64,000 nucleotides of DNA. Source: Prostheceraeus crozeri. Its lineage: Eukaryota; Platyhelminthes; Polycladida; Euryleptidae. Both the position numbers and the translations under genes were made by a program. The stretch lies in assembly GCA_907163375.1 (NCBI GenBank), contig CAJQUW010004746.1, forward strand, positions 248,001 through 312,000. The letters run 5' to 3'. Within the stretch, counting starts at the first letter, position 1. Each line of letters opens with the position of its first letter. Below, one piece after another: positions 36,130 to 47,049 of the stretch. The notes beneath the pieces are model-generated. The model searched no databases. It saw only the letters and a list, made by a program, of their open reading frames with translations, and was not told where the DNA came from.

Positions 36130-36622
36130 GATTCGATATTTTAGTCTAATGTTGGGCATTTCAAATTCCTTAGTGTTATTTTTCGCACCGACATGAATTG
36201 GAATAAGCATGTGAACTATACTGTTAATAAGTTGTGTGCAATCTTCGAAGCAGTGGTTGTCAAAGGGAGATGTTTCTTGCTTACACCGCATATATCCGCA
36301 CTGTATTGACATATGCATTCCCGTGTTTTTGTAATGCTACTGATTACTAACTTACTACATGGTATTGCTCGCATTGAAAAAAGAGTTTTCCAGATAATTG
36401 GTTCTTCTCGTAATGAGAATCTGCTTTGGATTCTGCCAGCAAAATGCGTTTGACATTGATGATTGTTTCACTCTATTGAAAAATGTGATGCCAACCCACT
36501 TTGGACGTTGGTCAATGTACGATCTATTCAAAATATGTCATATAAGATCGGCTGGTGCACATCAACCACCTGTCACAAAAACTGTTCGTTATAGCAATTC
36601 TCTTCAAAAATGTTGTGAATAA
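36130..36622 (+). pseudogene. Decayed LINE 3' fragment, same family as the 43-46 kb LINE
   Basis: Fragments in shifting frames align with the C-terminal RT region of the larger LINE: FKFLSVIFRTDMNWNKHVNY with FSYLGVIFSDDLKWTLHFQH; IEKRVFQIIGSS with IERCVYRIIGLS; and the final TVRYSNSLQKCCE with TVRFSRSFIRFCK, both ending at a stop. The fragment is 5'-truncated, carries several frame breaks and has lost the TTAC tail. Confidence 0.75.
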
Positions 36623-36811
36623 TTTAATTTGCCACTTATACTCGTACTTTCTAATTTGTGTCATGATCTGAATAACCATTGCACATCTTTACTTTGAATC
36701 GGATGTTTAATTTGTATGGTTCACAGAATTGTACTTGCATGCAGAAGTGAACAAATTAAGTAATTATTATAGTTATTAGCGATATTTCTGAAGTTCTTTT
36801 TTACTACACCT

Positions 36812-37008
36812 GAAAAATGGTTTAACGTCACTACTCCCCCATAGTGGGGGACTGGACGCTGCTGACATAGTCAGACTTTAATCTGGAGCGTTGTGATCTT
36901 TTAGTCTGGATGCCCTTCCTGACGACTTCTAATGAAACTATCGGGGCTCAACCTCTGGACCGAACATCGCTAAGCCAAGCACTTAACCATTGTGCCACAA
37001 AGACCACC
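36812..37008 (-). repeat. tRNA-derived SINE, copy B
   Basis: The minus strand reads GTGGCACAATGGTTAAGTGC (box A region), then AGAGGTTGAGCCCCGATA (box B). The body matches copy A at 11.5 kb and the end has the palindrome CCCCCACTATGGGGG. Identity with copy A is roughly 80 percent by eye. It lies in the intron between the exons at 39360 and 35036. Confidence 0.82.
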
Positions 37009-39359
37009 ATGTCACTCGTAAATTCAGCGTCAACTACAGGTGATTTTTCAACATTCAATTCCTAACAGACAGTAGGTGCGACTATGCAATTCTAAATTAT
37101 AAAACCATAGAAACTGCAGCTGTAATTTTATTTCAATTCAGTATTTTGGAATTTGCTTCCCTCATCCCACCCAAAGCATCACATCGAAATCGACGAAAAA
37201 CAAATATTCTCACTCGCACGAGTACAATGACTAGAAGGACTTCAAGTAAGAGAGATGGAACCCCAAACGCCAAGCCTCAAACACAGTTACTTTCTCATCA
37301 AGTTGCCATGCGAGCAGCATCAACCGAATCAGATCGCTTATAAACTAAAACATGGAAGCAAGCACCCTCAAATAATTGTTGAACAGAAAGTACGCTGCAA
37401 AGTAAACACTGAGACGAACAGAAATTTTTTTTTGACATTTCAACAGTTTTTTTACAGTCTAAGCAGAATGAATCCGAGGAGAGAATAGTAGCGATCTGGT
37501 CCGCATGTGAGAGCAGCTTAGACATATGTGAGACGTAGCCGAAACCAGTCATTTAGGGATTGTGAGATATAAGTTCTTGAACAAAATTTCGTTCGATATT
37601 TTACTCACTTGTATTAGGATGCGCCAAGTTAAGAAGTTAAAGCAAGAAATTCCATAAATAACGCCCACTACTTTAGAGTATGTTTTCTAATTAGCATTGT
37701 CTCCATTCAATAGCAATGATGCTCCCAACCCTGTATTTTTTATTATCTTTGACGATCCACGGACGTGCGTGGTTCGTGCGTTACAGTGACCTTTTGACAT
37801 CTAACGTCGAAAGACGGACTACCATAAAATATTTGAAAAGTGATTAATATTTCAGACTAATCTGGCAGGGTATGGTGCAATTTTCATAGAAATCGTCGCA
37901 CTTCTTCATCGCGAGAAATAACGACTGTGTCAAAGCATCCATGCGTCATTTATGGAATTGCCGAATAGTGCACATATTTTTTTCAGTATGAATGAAAATC
38001 GAACAGGTCCGAGAGAGTTACAAGCAATTCAATTGTCGCAAAAATGAAAATAAATGAAGTGTAAGACAGAAGTCATGTTAACAACTAAACATTCATGTTA
38101 ATAGAGATAGCTTTAATAGTTTTGATAGTCTAATGGAGACAGTTTTAACAGCAAATTGGATAATTTCTGACGTTTTGGCAACAAGTCAAAATAGCCTCGT
38201 AAAATGTCGTGCAATCGTCCTCAGAGTTGTTAGTGCTCATGACTACATCTGATTCGATACATACAAGACGACGTCTTCCGCATTATGTCTAAGATGACAC
38301 CCACACACTAGTTACACTTCGTAAATGTGATGCAAATGTTTTAAAAAAATTGAATATTGCAAGTATAATGCGAAAAAATACTTCGTTTCGTCTATGAACA
38401 ACATACCTCACTTCGTAGGGCTATTACATGGATTAAATGAAACATTTGTTACAGTTTCTGTTTATCATTTTTGTAAACAAGGCTGATAGAACTAAGCATT
38501 GAATGCCACACACTGACGAGGACGACAGTTGATACAAAAACACTTAAGTTGATGATCATACAAATTCTCTAAAATTCATCCGAAAAATGTGTAGACCAAC
38601 AATACTTTTAGGGTTTGCCAAATCGAAATATTCAGCTTAATTGAAATATGCTACCTAAACCGCTAACTATAGGGCACTAGCTATGTTTTGGAACTATCAT
38701 TTCGATGGTTAATTTAATTTCTTGACTTTACAATGTGGTTCTACTTCATGGAATTGTACATAAGAAAGATGCACAAATATTAAAGATGCAGGCAGGTATA
38801 CGTAAAAACACCCATGTACATAACAAAGCAAGATCATATACAAGCATATGTAATTATACGTACTCGTCTATGCGTTTATGTTTTTACTTTTGACGCATAA
38901 AAGTGAGAAGGAATGGAAAATCGAATTAATTTTCATTCAAGAAACTATGGCTTGCATCCTGCTCACCGCGATCGTCGAATACGCAACTCTCCAACAAGAT
39001 AGAAAATTCGAATATGATATTCAGAAATAAGTACTCAGTCGACTCATGATTATCTGATTATCAATCCCGCTTCCTTGGTCGTTTTCCTTTCTTATTCTTG
39101 AAATGGCTACCATGGAGTAGTGAGAAATTGATGCTGAATCTTATGGAAACCGATAGCTAACGACGAAATCTATGCGCTTATCGTCAATATGATTAGTGAG
39201 CGAAGATATCAAGTATGTCTTGACCTTCAAGGCTTATGTATGAAATGAAAATGAACAATCAATATATCAAGCTGTGAGATTTATGCGATGAACAAAAAAT
39301 CTTGTAAGCACCAACAAATAAAATCAAAAGATAACAGAAATGTGCGCATTTCGATTTAC
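37009..39359. other. TBC1D31: TBC1D31 intron, nothing recognised
   Basis: About 2.35 kb of AT-rich intron with short frames only, including a Ser/Arg/Lys-rich frame at 37146-37343 that has no splice support. Confidence 0.5.
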
Positions 39360-39523
39360 CTCCTCTTTAACAGTTAATTGTCGTATACGATGAGAATTTA
39401 CTACATCCCACATCATTGCTGTATCTGCTCCGGTAGTAACAGCTATTTTCCCAGTAGATTCAATCGAAATATGATTCACGTTTCCTTGATGGCCTCGCAT
39501 TAGAGCCAGTGACCGCTGCGTCG
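39360..39523 (-). CDS. TBC1D31: TBC1D31 exon: WD40 blade with MRGHQGNV and TAMMWDV
   Basis: A 164-nt exon after TTTTTGTAG and before GTAAATCG. It encodes QRSLALMRGHQGNVNHIS, then STGKIAVTTGADTAMMWDV and LTVKEE. This is a textbook WD40 blade (GH near the start, WD at the end) and matches vertebrate VSWMRGHESSVFSISV and TTSSDTAQLWDLD. It ends on a codon boundary and the next exon starts in phase 0. Confidence 0.92.
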
Positions 39524-40739
39524 CTACAAAAAAAGTCATCCAGTTATCATTATTAGCATGTCAGGGAATTTGTATATTTTCATGAATTTCAACATCAAAC
39601 TTGATCAAATCTATTGATCTCATGCATTAAGTACATTCTACTACAGAAACACACACCACTATGTTCGTCTTGCGTAGAATCGATGTCTTGATTTACAACT
39701 GCCTAAAAGTTGAACAGAATAGATAGAAGGACATCCTAGAACACACAAAACTTATCTTTTCTTGGATTGCTTATCAGTCACTAATCAATCTTAAATTTAC
39801 GATGATGTATTTAGTGAACACTTATTTACTAGGGTGCATCAGCACATTGTGTAAGAAAAATACTTGCCTTGCCTTGAAATTATAAATACTTTTATCAATT
39901 ACCGGTACATTGCTGAGTTTAATCGTAAATCGAATTAGTCGACAAAAGTAGACGAATTAAGGACATTAGTAGCCTACATGAAGGCTGCTTTCTTAAAGAT
40001 CTTGATTAATGGGCTCGCATATGTGTAATTTCAATCTGTCAAGAAGCAAATTTTAATTGTCATGACAATACGACTAATTTCGATCGGTATTTAGATTTAA
40101 TACTTTCAGTCCCAATCTTGAGTGTGTCCGCACTATTAAATGGGTTATGTGCTGAATTGCCGTAGATAAAAAATCAAAAGCATCGATAAACACAACATCG
40201 ACAATGTAATATTCTCCATTAAAGAGTCTCATTTAAGGGTCACGTGTTTCGCGCCAACACACTATGGGAAACTAATAACCATATATGAACATCACTGCTT
40301 GCGAGGCATAAGTGCATTTCTTTGACGCAATATAGCGCTTGACTCTAACTTCTGTGATAATTATACTCATATACTATTAAAATGCTAGTAAAGTTATGAG
40401 ACGTCTAGTTCTCTCAACGAAAATTTTGATAAATCATCAGTGTTGCAAGTTATTTCAATAGCTGAATCTCCAAAGAATACGAATATCGCGAGATAAAACT
40501 ATTATTTTTAGGCTACTTTGCTTTTGTAATTAGGACAGAAATTACATCGCATAATCTAGTCCCCGAATCAAACTTTAATACTTGCACTTTGCGAGAGCCG
40601 TATAAGAAACGATTCTATTCTTAAACCGCAAATGCAAAATTCTACCGAACCAAGCGAGACGAGGGCTATATAGAAGGATTTACAGCCCAATTTTTTGAGA
40701 TAGTAGTTCAGTTTCACCGACTTTCACTTTCATGCTTAC

Positions 40740-40855
40740 TTAAATTTATTCGCCGGATGCTGTTGTCCACGAGAGCGACCATGCATTCATCTTTGCTATT
40801 TGGAATGAAACAAGCAGCAGTACATGGTTGACCCAGTGATATAACATGGTTAAAC
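40740..40855 (-). CDS. TBC1D31: TBC1D31 exon: WD40 segment CTAACFIPNSKDECMVALVD
   Basis: A 116-nt exon between acceptor ATTTTAG and donor GTAAGC. The frame reads FNHVISLGQPCTAACF and then SKDECMVALVDNSIRRINL. It parallels the vertebrate stretch ACTALAFNLRRKSEFLVAL and its continuation. The final A joins CG of the next exon to give Thr, keeping the frame into the RGH-containing blade. The intron to the preceding exon is only about 60 bp, the shortest in the gene. Confidence 0.88.
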
Positions 40856-40915
40856 CTAAAATACGAAATTGCCATTGCAACGCGACATTCGAACTAAAAC
40901 TCATCATTAGCTTAC

Positions 40916-41074
40916 CTGTTGTTGACAATGTTGAATTTAAACACATTACCGTAATTGTCACAAACGATCAACCTTCCTCCTCCGACATCAAACGCGGCAC
41001 ATTGCAAGACAGACTTGAACGCTGTCGAAGTAACTGAAGCACCCGGACCGGTGTTTTCTACGGAAAACAGTTTC
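40916..41074 (-). CDS. TBC1D31: TBC1D31 exon: first WD40 blade
   Basis: The exon opens after TTTTCAG at 41075 and ends before GTAAGC. It encodes 53 residues, including GGGRLIVCDNYGNVFKFNIV, which matches the vertebrate segment around DCLIAGDHQGNIYVFDL. The first base completes a codon begun in an unseen upstream exon, and the last two bases (AG) are completed to Arg by the next exon. No in-frame stop is present. The start codon exon was not found in the 41.1-48 kb interval, which is filled with mobile elements. Confidence 0.88.
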
Positions 41075-41938
41075 CTGAAAACAATAAATACGAACATCAC
41101 CTTCAGCTTTTGATGAACACTAAAACGAAACATTACATCAAGCTTCCTGCTTCTTATGAGTCATCATTACATGCATTGTATCTTGTTACACGTATTTTAT
41201 GTTCACTTGCAGCTATGCCTTCTGGGTTACTATTGAAACATTTAGTTTTGAATTTTCATGAAACGAACTCATCCTCCAATCAATTAACGATCTCAAAGTT
41301 CTATTTCCACTAGAAATTTTGTCAGTTGATTCTTCTGCACGTGACTTGTAAACTAACCTCATGGGACATGTGGTGGCTTTAGATAGAAAATAGTAGGCAT
41401 TAAATTTGATAAAATTACACTGAATGAGGATTATTGTGCAAAGAAAGCTGACTGTGTTTCTATTTGTGGTAGATGACGAATCAGGTGTTCAAATGCTCAG
41501 CATTCCCGATGCCTAACGTAAAATGAATAACCGGGACCAGTTTTGTTCCGTAATACATGTACATAGATAAGGCGATTATTCTTGGCGAAAAATTTTGAAA
41601 ATTAGAATTTTTAAATCACCAACGTCTATTTTTAATGCAATAAGTTAGGTAAGGTACCATTCCCTTATACTGAAGCTATTTACTATAGCCGCATAAATTT
41701 CACTGAAGTCTATAGGAGCTAATTAGCTGCCGTAGCAAAACTTTAAGCTCAAGCAAGTCAAATTCGTTATGCCATGAATAGTGTCCCATTCGATCCTGAC
41801 GCATACACGGACTAGATAATAGACTAAACTTAACTATCCATTTGTAACGGTGCTTCAGGATGTTATGTAGTGTTTCATGTATTGACACTATATTGTTGAT
41901 TGATCCCGTTTATGCGTAACTGCAGACTCCTTATGCAG

Positions 41939-42447
41939 CAGTGTTGCGATTCTTGGCGTAGGGTAAAAAAAAACGCGCAAGGTCTAAAAACACGCGCACA
42001 TGTATTTCCTTACAAATAAGCCAAAATGGCAACTACATGTATGATCGCCAATATTTGATGAAACGAAATTTTTACAAAGCTTAAATTTGCAGATCAGATA
42101 GTATGAGCTTTGGTATTTTTCAGGACAAGTCAAATACACACGTGCCTTAAGTGGTAGATGCATACGAGCAGTGGGCCTATAGGCCATCCATTGAGTGAGA
42201 TGTTAATGAACCTAAATGATCTTTGATAGGCTATACATGTGGCTTATCTAGAAACTCAATGTAATTTGAAATTTTGATATCTTGATTTTGATATTTTGGA
42301 ACCAAAGTTTTCTATTATCAAAAATTAAAAATAGAAGTCGAAAACTTAAAAAAATGCGCAAAATGGACAAAAATGGAAAAAAACACGCTTACACGCGCAA
42401 ATTGTCAAAAAACGCGCGCGTGTAAACACGCGCGAATCGCAACACTG
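41939..42447. mobile_element. hAT MITE, 509 bp, with 8 bp target duplication
   Basis: The ends CAGTGTTGCGATTC are exact inverted copies. The flanks are the perfect 8 bp direct repeat TTATGCAG (41931-41938 and 42448-42455), the hAT hallmark. Inside both ends are clustered ACACGCGCG/CGCGCGTGT repeats, probable subterminal transposase sites. The interior has no transposase, so this is a MITE. It lies about 0.9 kb above the most 5' exon seen, possibly within the first TBC1D31 intron or its promoter side. Confidence 0.92.
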
Positions 42448-43010
42448 TTATGCAGTAAACATGGTTTTGAACCGGGCAAGTTGATTAGGTGTGAGCGTGA
42501 TCATCACAGTAATCACTCGGAAAAATTCCGAAAAGAGCGAAATCAAGCCATGAAATAGCCGTTACTCGAAAGTCAGCAACCATCAAAGATGCATAAATAT
42601 GATCATAAGTAATCTTTGCGCACACATCACATTCATCGATGCTGCTATGATCATTCACATGCAGGGTTTTTTAAAGTTGCTCTTTAGGCGGCGGCTAAAA
42701 GAACTCTGTTCACATATTTTTAGTATTGATCTTTCAAATTGAAGTCTTGCATGCTAGAAACATAAGTTGTAAATGTCAAACTAATTTTAAAACAGATATT
42801 CAATAAATCTATAAATAAGCTTCAAAAAATAATAAAATACCCAAATAAAGTATGTTTGGGAGAGCCTGGTGAATGCTGAATAACTTTGTTTATTTTATAA
42901 ATCGAAGATAAGGTCAATAATAAATTGTTTTGAGTTGCTTTCGACTACGTCGGTCAACTCAATAAAACAGCAGCTACCTGTAACGGAGCAATAAGAGAAG
43001 GAAAATATTT

Positions 43011-44063
43011 TTGACAGTATACCACAGAAAAAATTTCAAGATGAGTTGCAAGCTGAAAACTATGATGAATGGTAGACAAAAGATGTCATTTTACATTCTG
43101 CTATATATAACATTCATTCCAGGTCTTTTTGGTTTTGATAAAATATCTCTCACAAATTTTGCGTTCGTAAACAGAGTATCCGATCATCGCTTCCTTGTGA
43201 AATGTCGTCCGATTGTCAAGCGATCCCCTCATCGTTTAAATCGTCAACCCAATTTGCTGGTGATGAATTCCCGGTCTCTGTTCAATAAATTTGAAGACTT
43301 CACTGTGATGGTTGATCAGCATCTACCAGACGCTTGTGTAATAACTGAATCTTGGTTCAATGATGCGATCCCTGATAATTCCGTCTCCCTATGCAACTAT
43401 AATCTCTTTCGCTGTGATCGTCCTAATGGTGTAGGTGGTGGAGTAGCATGCTACATTCGTTCAAGCTACTCGGTTACAGTCCTGGACATTCATTCCATTA
43501 TAACACCCACCAATTCAGCCACTGAATTATTGGGCCTATATATCAAAGAAATGAATCTTTCATTGATTTGCATCTATCATCCTTATTGGAATAATGCCTC
43601 AGCCCACCAAGAAGCGATTACTTCCCCTACTGAAATCGCTGATCATTTTCATGTTACCTACGGGGAAGACATTCGCATGGTAGTTACGGGCGATTTTAAC
43701 GACTTGAGAGGACATTATGATTTGATTTCTCTGACTCCAATCGTAACCTTCCCAACTAGAGGCAATCATACTCTGGACCAGCTGTTTGTGAACTTTAGTG
43801 AATATCAAGCTGCCTTATGTCTACCTCCGTTGGGTAGCTCTGATCACAACGTGGTTAAGTGGTTTTCGTCAACTCATGTCCCTTCTACAGTCACTAAGAG
43901 GAAAATTCGCAAATATACAAAGGCCAACTTTGCTTTGTTTGCCACGTATCTGACTTCAACTAATTGGCTAGCCCTTGTTGCATCGTGCCCCACAATTAAT
44001 GATGCGACAAACTTGCTCCATAAGTCTCTGTTTGAGCTGTTTGCTTCCCAGAGAAAACGATAA
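43011..44063 (+). pseudogene. LINE ORF2 part 1: APE-type endonuclease
   Basis: The APE endonuclease signature is complete: LLVMNSRSLFNK, TESWF, IYHPYW, VVTGDFNDL, TLDQLFVN and SSDHNVVKW. This is the CR1/jockey type of endonuclease. The frame ends at 44063 by a frameshift. The following RT linker continues in another frame from about 44054 (IRIRSSDPVWCKPSLKRLID then HKRQWEKYYRLKDEVST), and a second shift near 44180 returns it to the RT frame. The copy is therefore inactive although all domains are present. Confidence 0.88.
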
Positions 44064-44174
44064 GGATTCGTTCAAGTGATCCTGTATGGTGCAAGCCTTC
44101 GTTGAAGCGTCTTATAGATGATCGTGATCGCGCTTTTCACAAGCGCCAGTGGGAAAAATACTATCGCTTAAAGG

Positions 44175-45797
44175 ATGAAGTTTCCACTCACAGCAAATTT
44201 CTACGAGTCATACTTGAGTGAAGCAGTTGAGTCTGGTAATATGAGAAGACTCTGGAGCTCAGTGAAAACCGTATCTCGCTTCACCAAGCATGCCAATTCC
44301 GATATGTTCTCTGTTGATAAATTCTGCTCGTATTTCTCCTCAACCTACGACGCATCCTCATCGTTTGACTACGTTGTTGATTCGAGTGTTTGTGATCCTA
44401 TCTTGTTCACCTGTTCGGAAGTCGAAGCGGAATTAGCTCGAATCTCAAAGTGCTCCTGCGGTCCTGATGGTATTCCATCTTGGATTTTCCGAGACTTTTC
44501 AGCATTTCTAGCTCCGGTTATTACAATGATTTTCAACTGGTCTCTACAAATTGGAGTGATTCCAATTGCATTCAAGGAAGCAAACGTTTATCCCGTTCCA
44601 AAGTGCAACAAGCCTAATTCACTTGCTGACTTTCGTCCAATATCCATTCTGTCTACGATGTCGAAAGTGTTTGAGCGTCTGGTATCCAAGAACCTGATTA
44701 TCCCCTTCATCAGGGACTCGGTCAGTAAGTCTCAATTCGCCTTCATTCCTCGCTCGGGCTCGGGTACGTCTTGTGCTCTAGTCTCAGTTCAGCATGAAAT
44801 TTTGAGACATCTTGATCCCTCATCAGGCGCAGTGAGGCTATTATCAGTGGACATGTCCAAGGCATTTGATAGACTTAACCATGATGTCATCATTCGTGCA
44901 TGTAAAACTTTTCCCGTCCCATCGTTTGTTGTAAATTGGATTGTTGATTTTTTGAAAGAACGCCGTCAACGTATTTCCATTAATGGCGAATGCTCTAACT
45001 GGATGTCTCTTCCCAGTGGCGTTCCCCAAGGAAGCGTCATTGGACCCGTATTATTTGCCTTGTCCACTGACAGTCTAACCCCGGTGTGCTCGAATTCATC
45101 TGTCATACAATATGCTGATGATATTCTATTACTCCATTTTCTCAGAAATTCTGGTGATGATGATTTGCAGCTAGAGTGTGACAACATTATCAACTGGGCT
45201 AATTCTATTTCTATGGAAATAAATTTTTCAAAATGTTTTGTTACGGATATCATAACTAAATCGTCTTTGGTAACAAACGCAGTGCGTCTCGGTGACACGA
45301 TTGTTAGGAAAGTCAATTCTTTTTCTTACCTTGGTGTTATTTTTTCTGATGACCTGAAGTGGACTTTGCACTTTCAACACATTGTGAGGAAGGCTTCACA
45401 GCGCATTTTTATTATTCGCAATCTGCATCGTGCAGGCTGTTCTGCAGCATTAATGATGAAATGTTACAAGGCTTTTATACGTTCCATCATGACGTATGCC
45501 TATGCATGCTTCTGCAATGCACCCCAGTACTTGTTGAATGACCTATTGCGTATTGAACGTTGCGTATATCGCATTATTGGACTGTCTCATTCTGTGAACT
45601 CTTCGCTTATTCAATCTGCGAACTGTACCTGTGAGAAATTGTTTGACACTATAAGTTTAGATTCATCCCACCCCCTCAGAGATTTGTTTTTGATCCGCCC
45701 AGTGAGAGAGATGTCTTCACGCAGTTGCTCGGTCTTGTGTCCACCTCTCGCTAGAACAGTACGCTTCAGCAGATCTTTTATCAGATTTTGTAAATAA
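44175..45797 (+). pseudogene. LINE ORF2 part 2: reverse transcriptase
   Basis: Non-LTR reverse transcriptase with all core motifs: KCSCGPDGIPSWIFRD, DFRPISILSTMSKVFE, LLSVDMSKAFDRLNHD (catalytic Asp), PSGVPQGSVIGPVLF and VIQYADDILLLH (YADD). The usual SYLGVIFSDDLKW and LRIERCVYRIIGL downstream blocks follow. The frame is open for 540 residues. The first Met is unlikely to be a real start, because the coding sequence begins in the endonuclease part upstream. Clade: CR1/jockey group by motif style, not certain. Confidence 0.92.
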
Positions 45798-45904
45798 GCT
45801 TTCTTGTCCTTCCTTTTTATGTACCTCATTAACCATTGACTTCTCATTCTGTGTATGAATGTATATTGACATCGATGTTACTGTTACTGTTCTATTGTAA
45901 GTGT

Positions 45905-45962
45905 CCACCGAATCATTGTAGTGGAACAATAAACGATTACTTACTTACTTACTTACTTAATT
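45905..45962 (+). repeat. LINE 3' end with (TTAC)n tail
   Basis: The LINE 3' UTR ends GAACAATAAACGATTAC and continues as about five TTAC units. Simple-repeat tails of this kind mark the 3' end of CR1/L2/RTE-like LINEs and confirm the plus orientation. Confidence 0.85.
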
Positions 45963-46550
45963 ACGTTGTGAGATTTCTACTTTTATGTCATTGACAGATG
46001 GAGGAAATCGATGTTTTGATAAAAAATGCTGGTAAACGAGGTTGTTATTACAATAAAAATGTTCTTGGATTCTCTTTCTCATGGTACATTGTGCTTTACC
46101 AATATCATCATCATTACATTTATAACGTGTGATCTTACAAACATTTTTCGAATAACAAATATGACTATTATTACAAAGGGAAGACTTACAAGGAATTGAT
46201 TCTTCTTTCTTTTTTATCTGACTTATTGACAGTTACGAAAACAGGTTTTACATTCAAAATTTGAATTTTGTGTACCTCAGAACGAACTTTTCTTGCTTGC
46301 GCTTCGTTTATAAAAGGAATCCGAATATAACTTCAGATGACGTGCCTATACACCAAGTGTGTCCCTCAGCAGAATGTCAAAAGAAAAGAAGCAGATAAAC
46401 GAAGGAAGAAAACTGGGGATGATAAGGGAATTATGCAGCAGTGTAGTAATGAATGCATACCTATAACTCATACGTGCATAACTAAGCATGCTAATAACAG
46501 GAACATTGAAAATACGTTGTCTTAATATGCTGAATATTTTTCCAGATGTG

Positions 46551-46768
46551 TTCAATGATTGACAAGTCACTATTTAGGATTTCTCCATCTGTTTAATTCA
46601 CACTCCACAGTAAAATACACGAGCTCTCGGCACACCTTAATCATGTGATGAAAATTAAGAAATTTTCATTTTTTTATTAGAATTGCCATCGAAAGCTTGT
46701 GTATTCTACTGTGGAGTGTGAATTAAACAGATGGAGAAATCCGAAATAATGACTTCTCAATCATTGAA
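46551..46768. mobile_element. Hairpin MITE, 218 bp
   Basis: The left arm 46551-46629 (TTCAATGATTGACAAGTCAC onward) and the right arm 46693-46768 are near-perfect inverted repeats. They share GGATTTCTCCATCTGTTTAA and TTCACACTCCACAGTA, and are separated by a 63 bp loop. No coding capacity is present. Confidence 0.8.
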
Positions 46769-47049
46769 AATACGGTAGTAGAAAAAAGTTACTAGCAATA
46801 ACTGTACGACCCGTAGGATTTAAAAATGAAACAGTGAGAAAGACAAAAAAAAATCCAGAAAATCATAACAGACGAAAAACTTTCAAATTATCAACTCTCC
46901 ATTGAACTTAATGGAAGTATATTGGTGACTCTCATGAATACTAGAAGAACCTCCAAAAGAAACCTATTCCATAACCTAGTTGCTCCATGACAGAAGGATT
47001 TTCAGTCCTAAAATTTTCAGTCTGACAACAAGGATTAGCAACAAAGTAT

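Larger units (their letters stand above)
5814..41074 (-). other. TBC1D31: TBC1D31 (WDR67) gene, partial: 11 exons across 35 kb
   Basis: Eleven minus-strand exons, each with AG acceptor and GT donor and with compatible phases, join into one protein colinear with vertebrate TBC1D31: WD40 propeller blades first, then a linker, then the TBC domain. Family knowledge: TBC1D31 is a centriolar-satellite scaffold linked to OFD1 turnover and ciliogenesis. The exon at 41074 begins with an acceptor and a split codon, so at least one upstream coding exon exists. The exon ending at 5814 has a donor, so the C-terminal half (rest of the TBC domain and long coiled coil) lies further left, mostly outside the window. 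About half of the two largest introns is transposon sequence. All exons read cleanly, so the gene looks functional. Confidence 0.93.
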
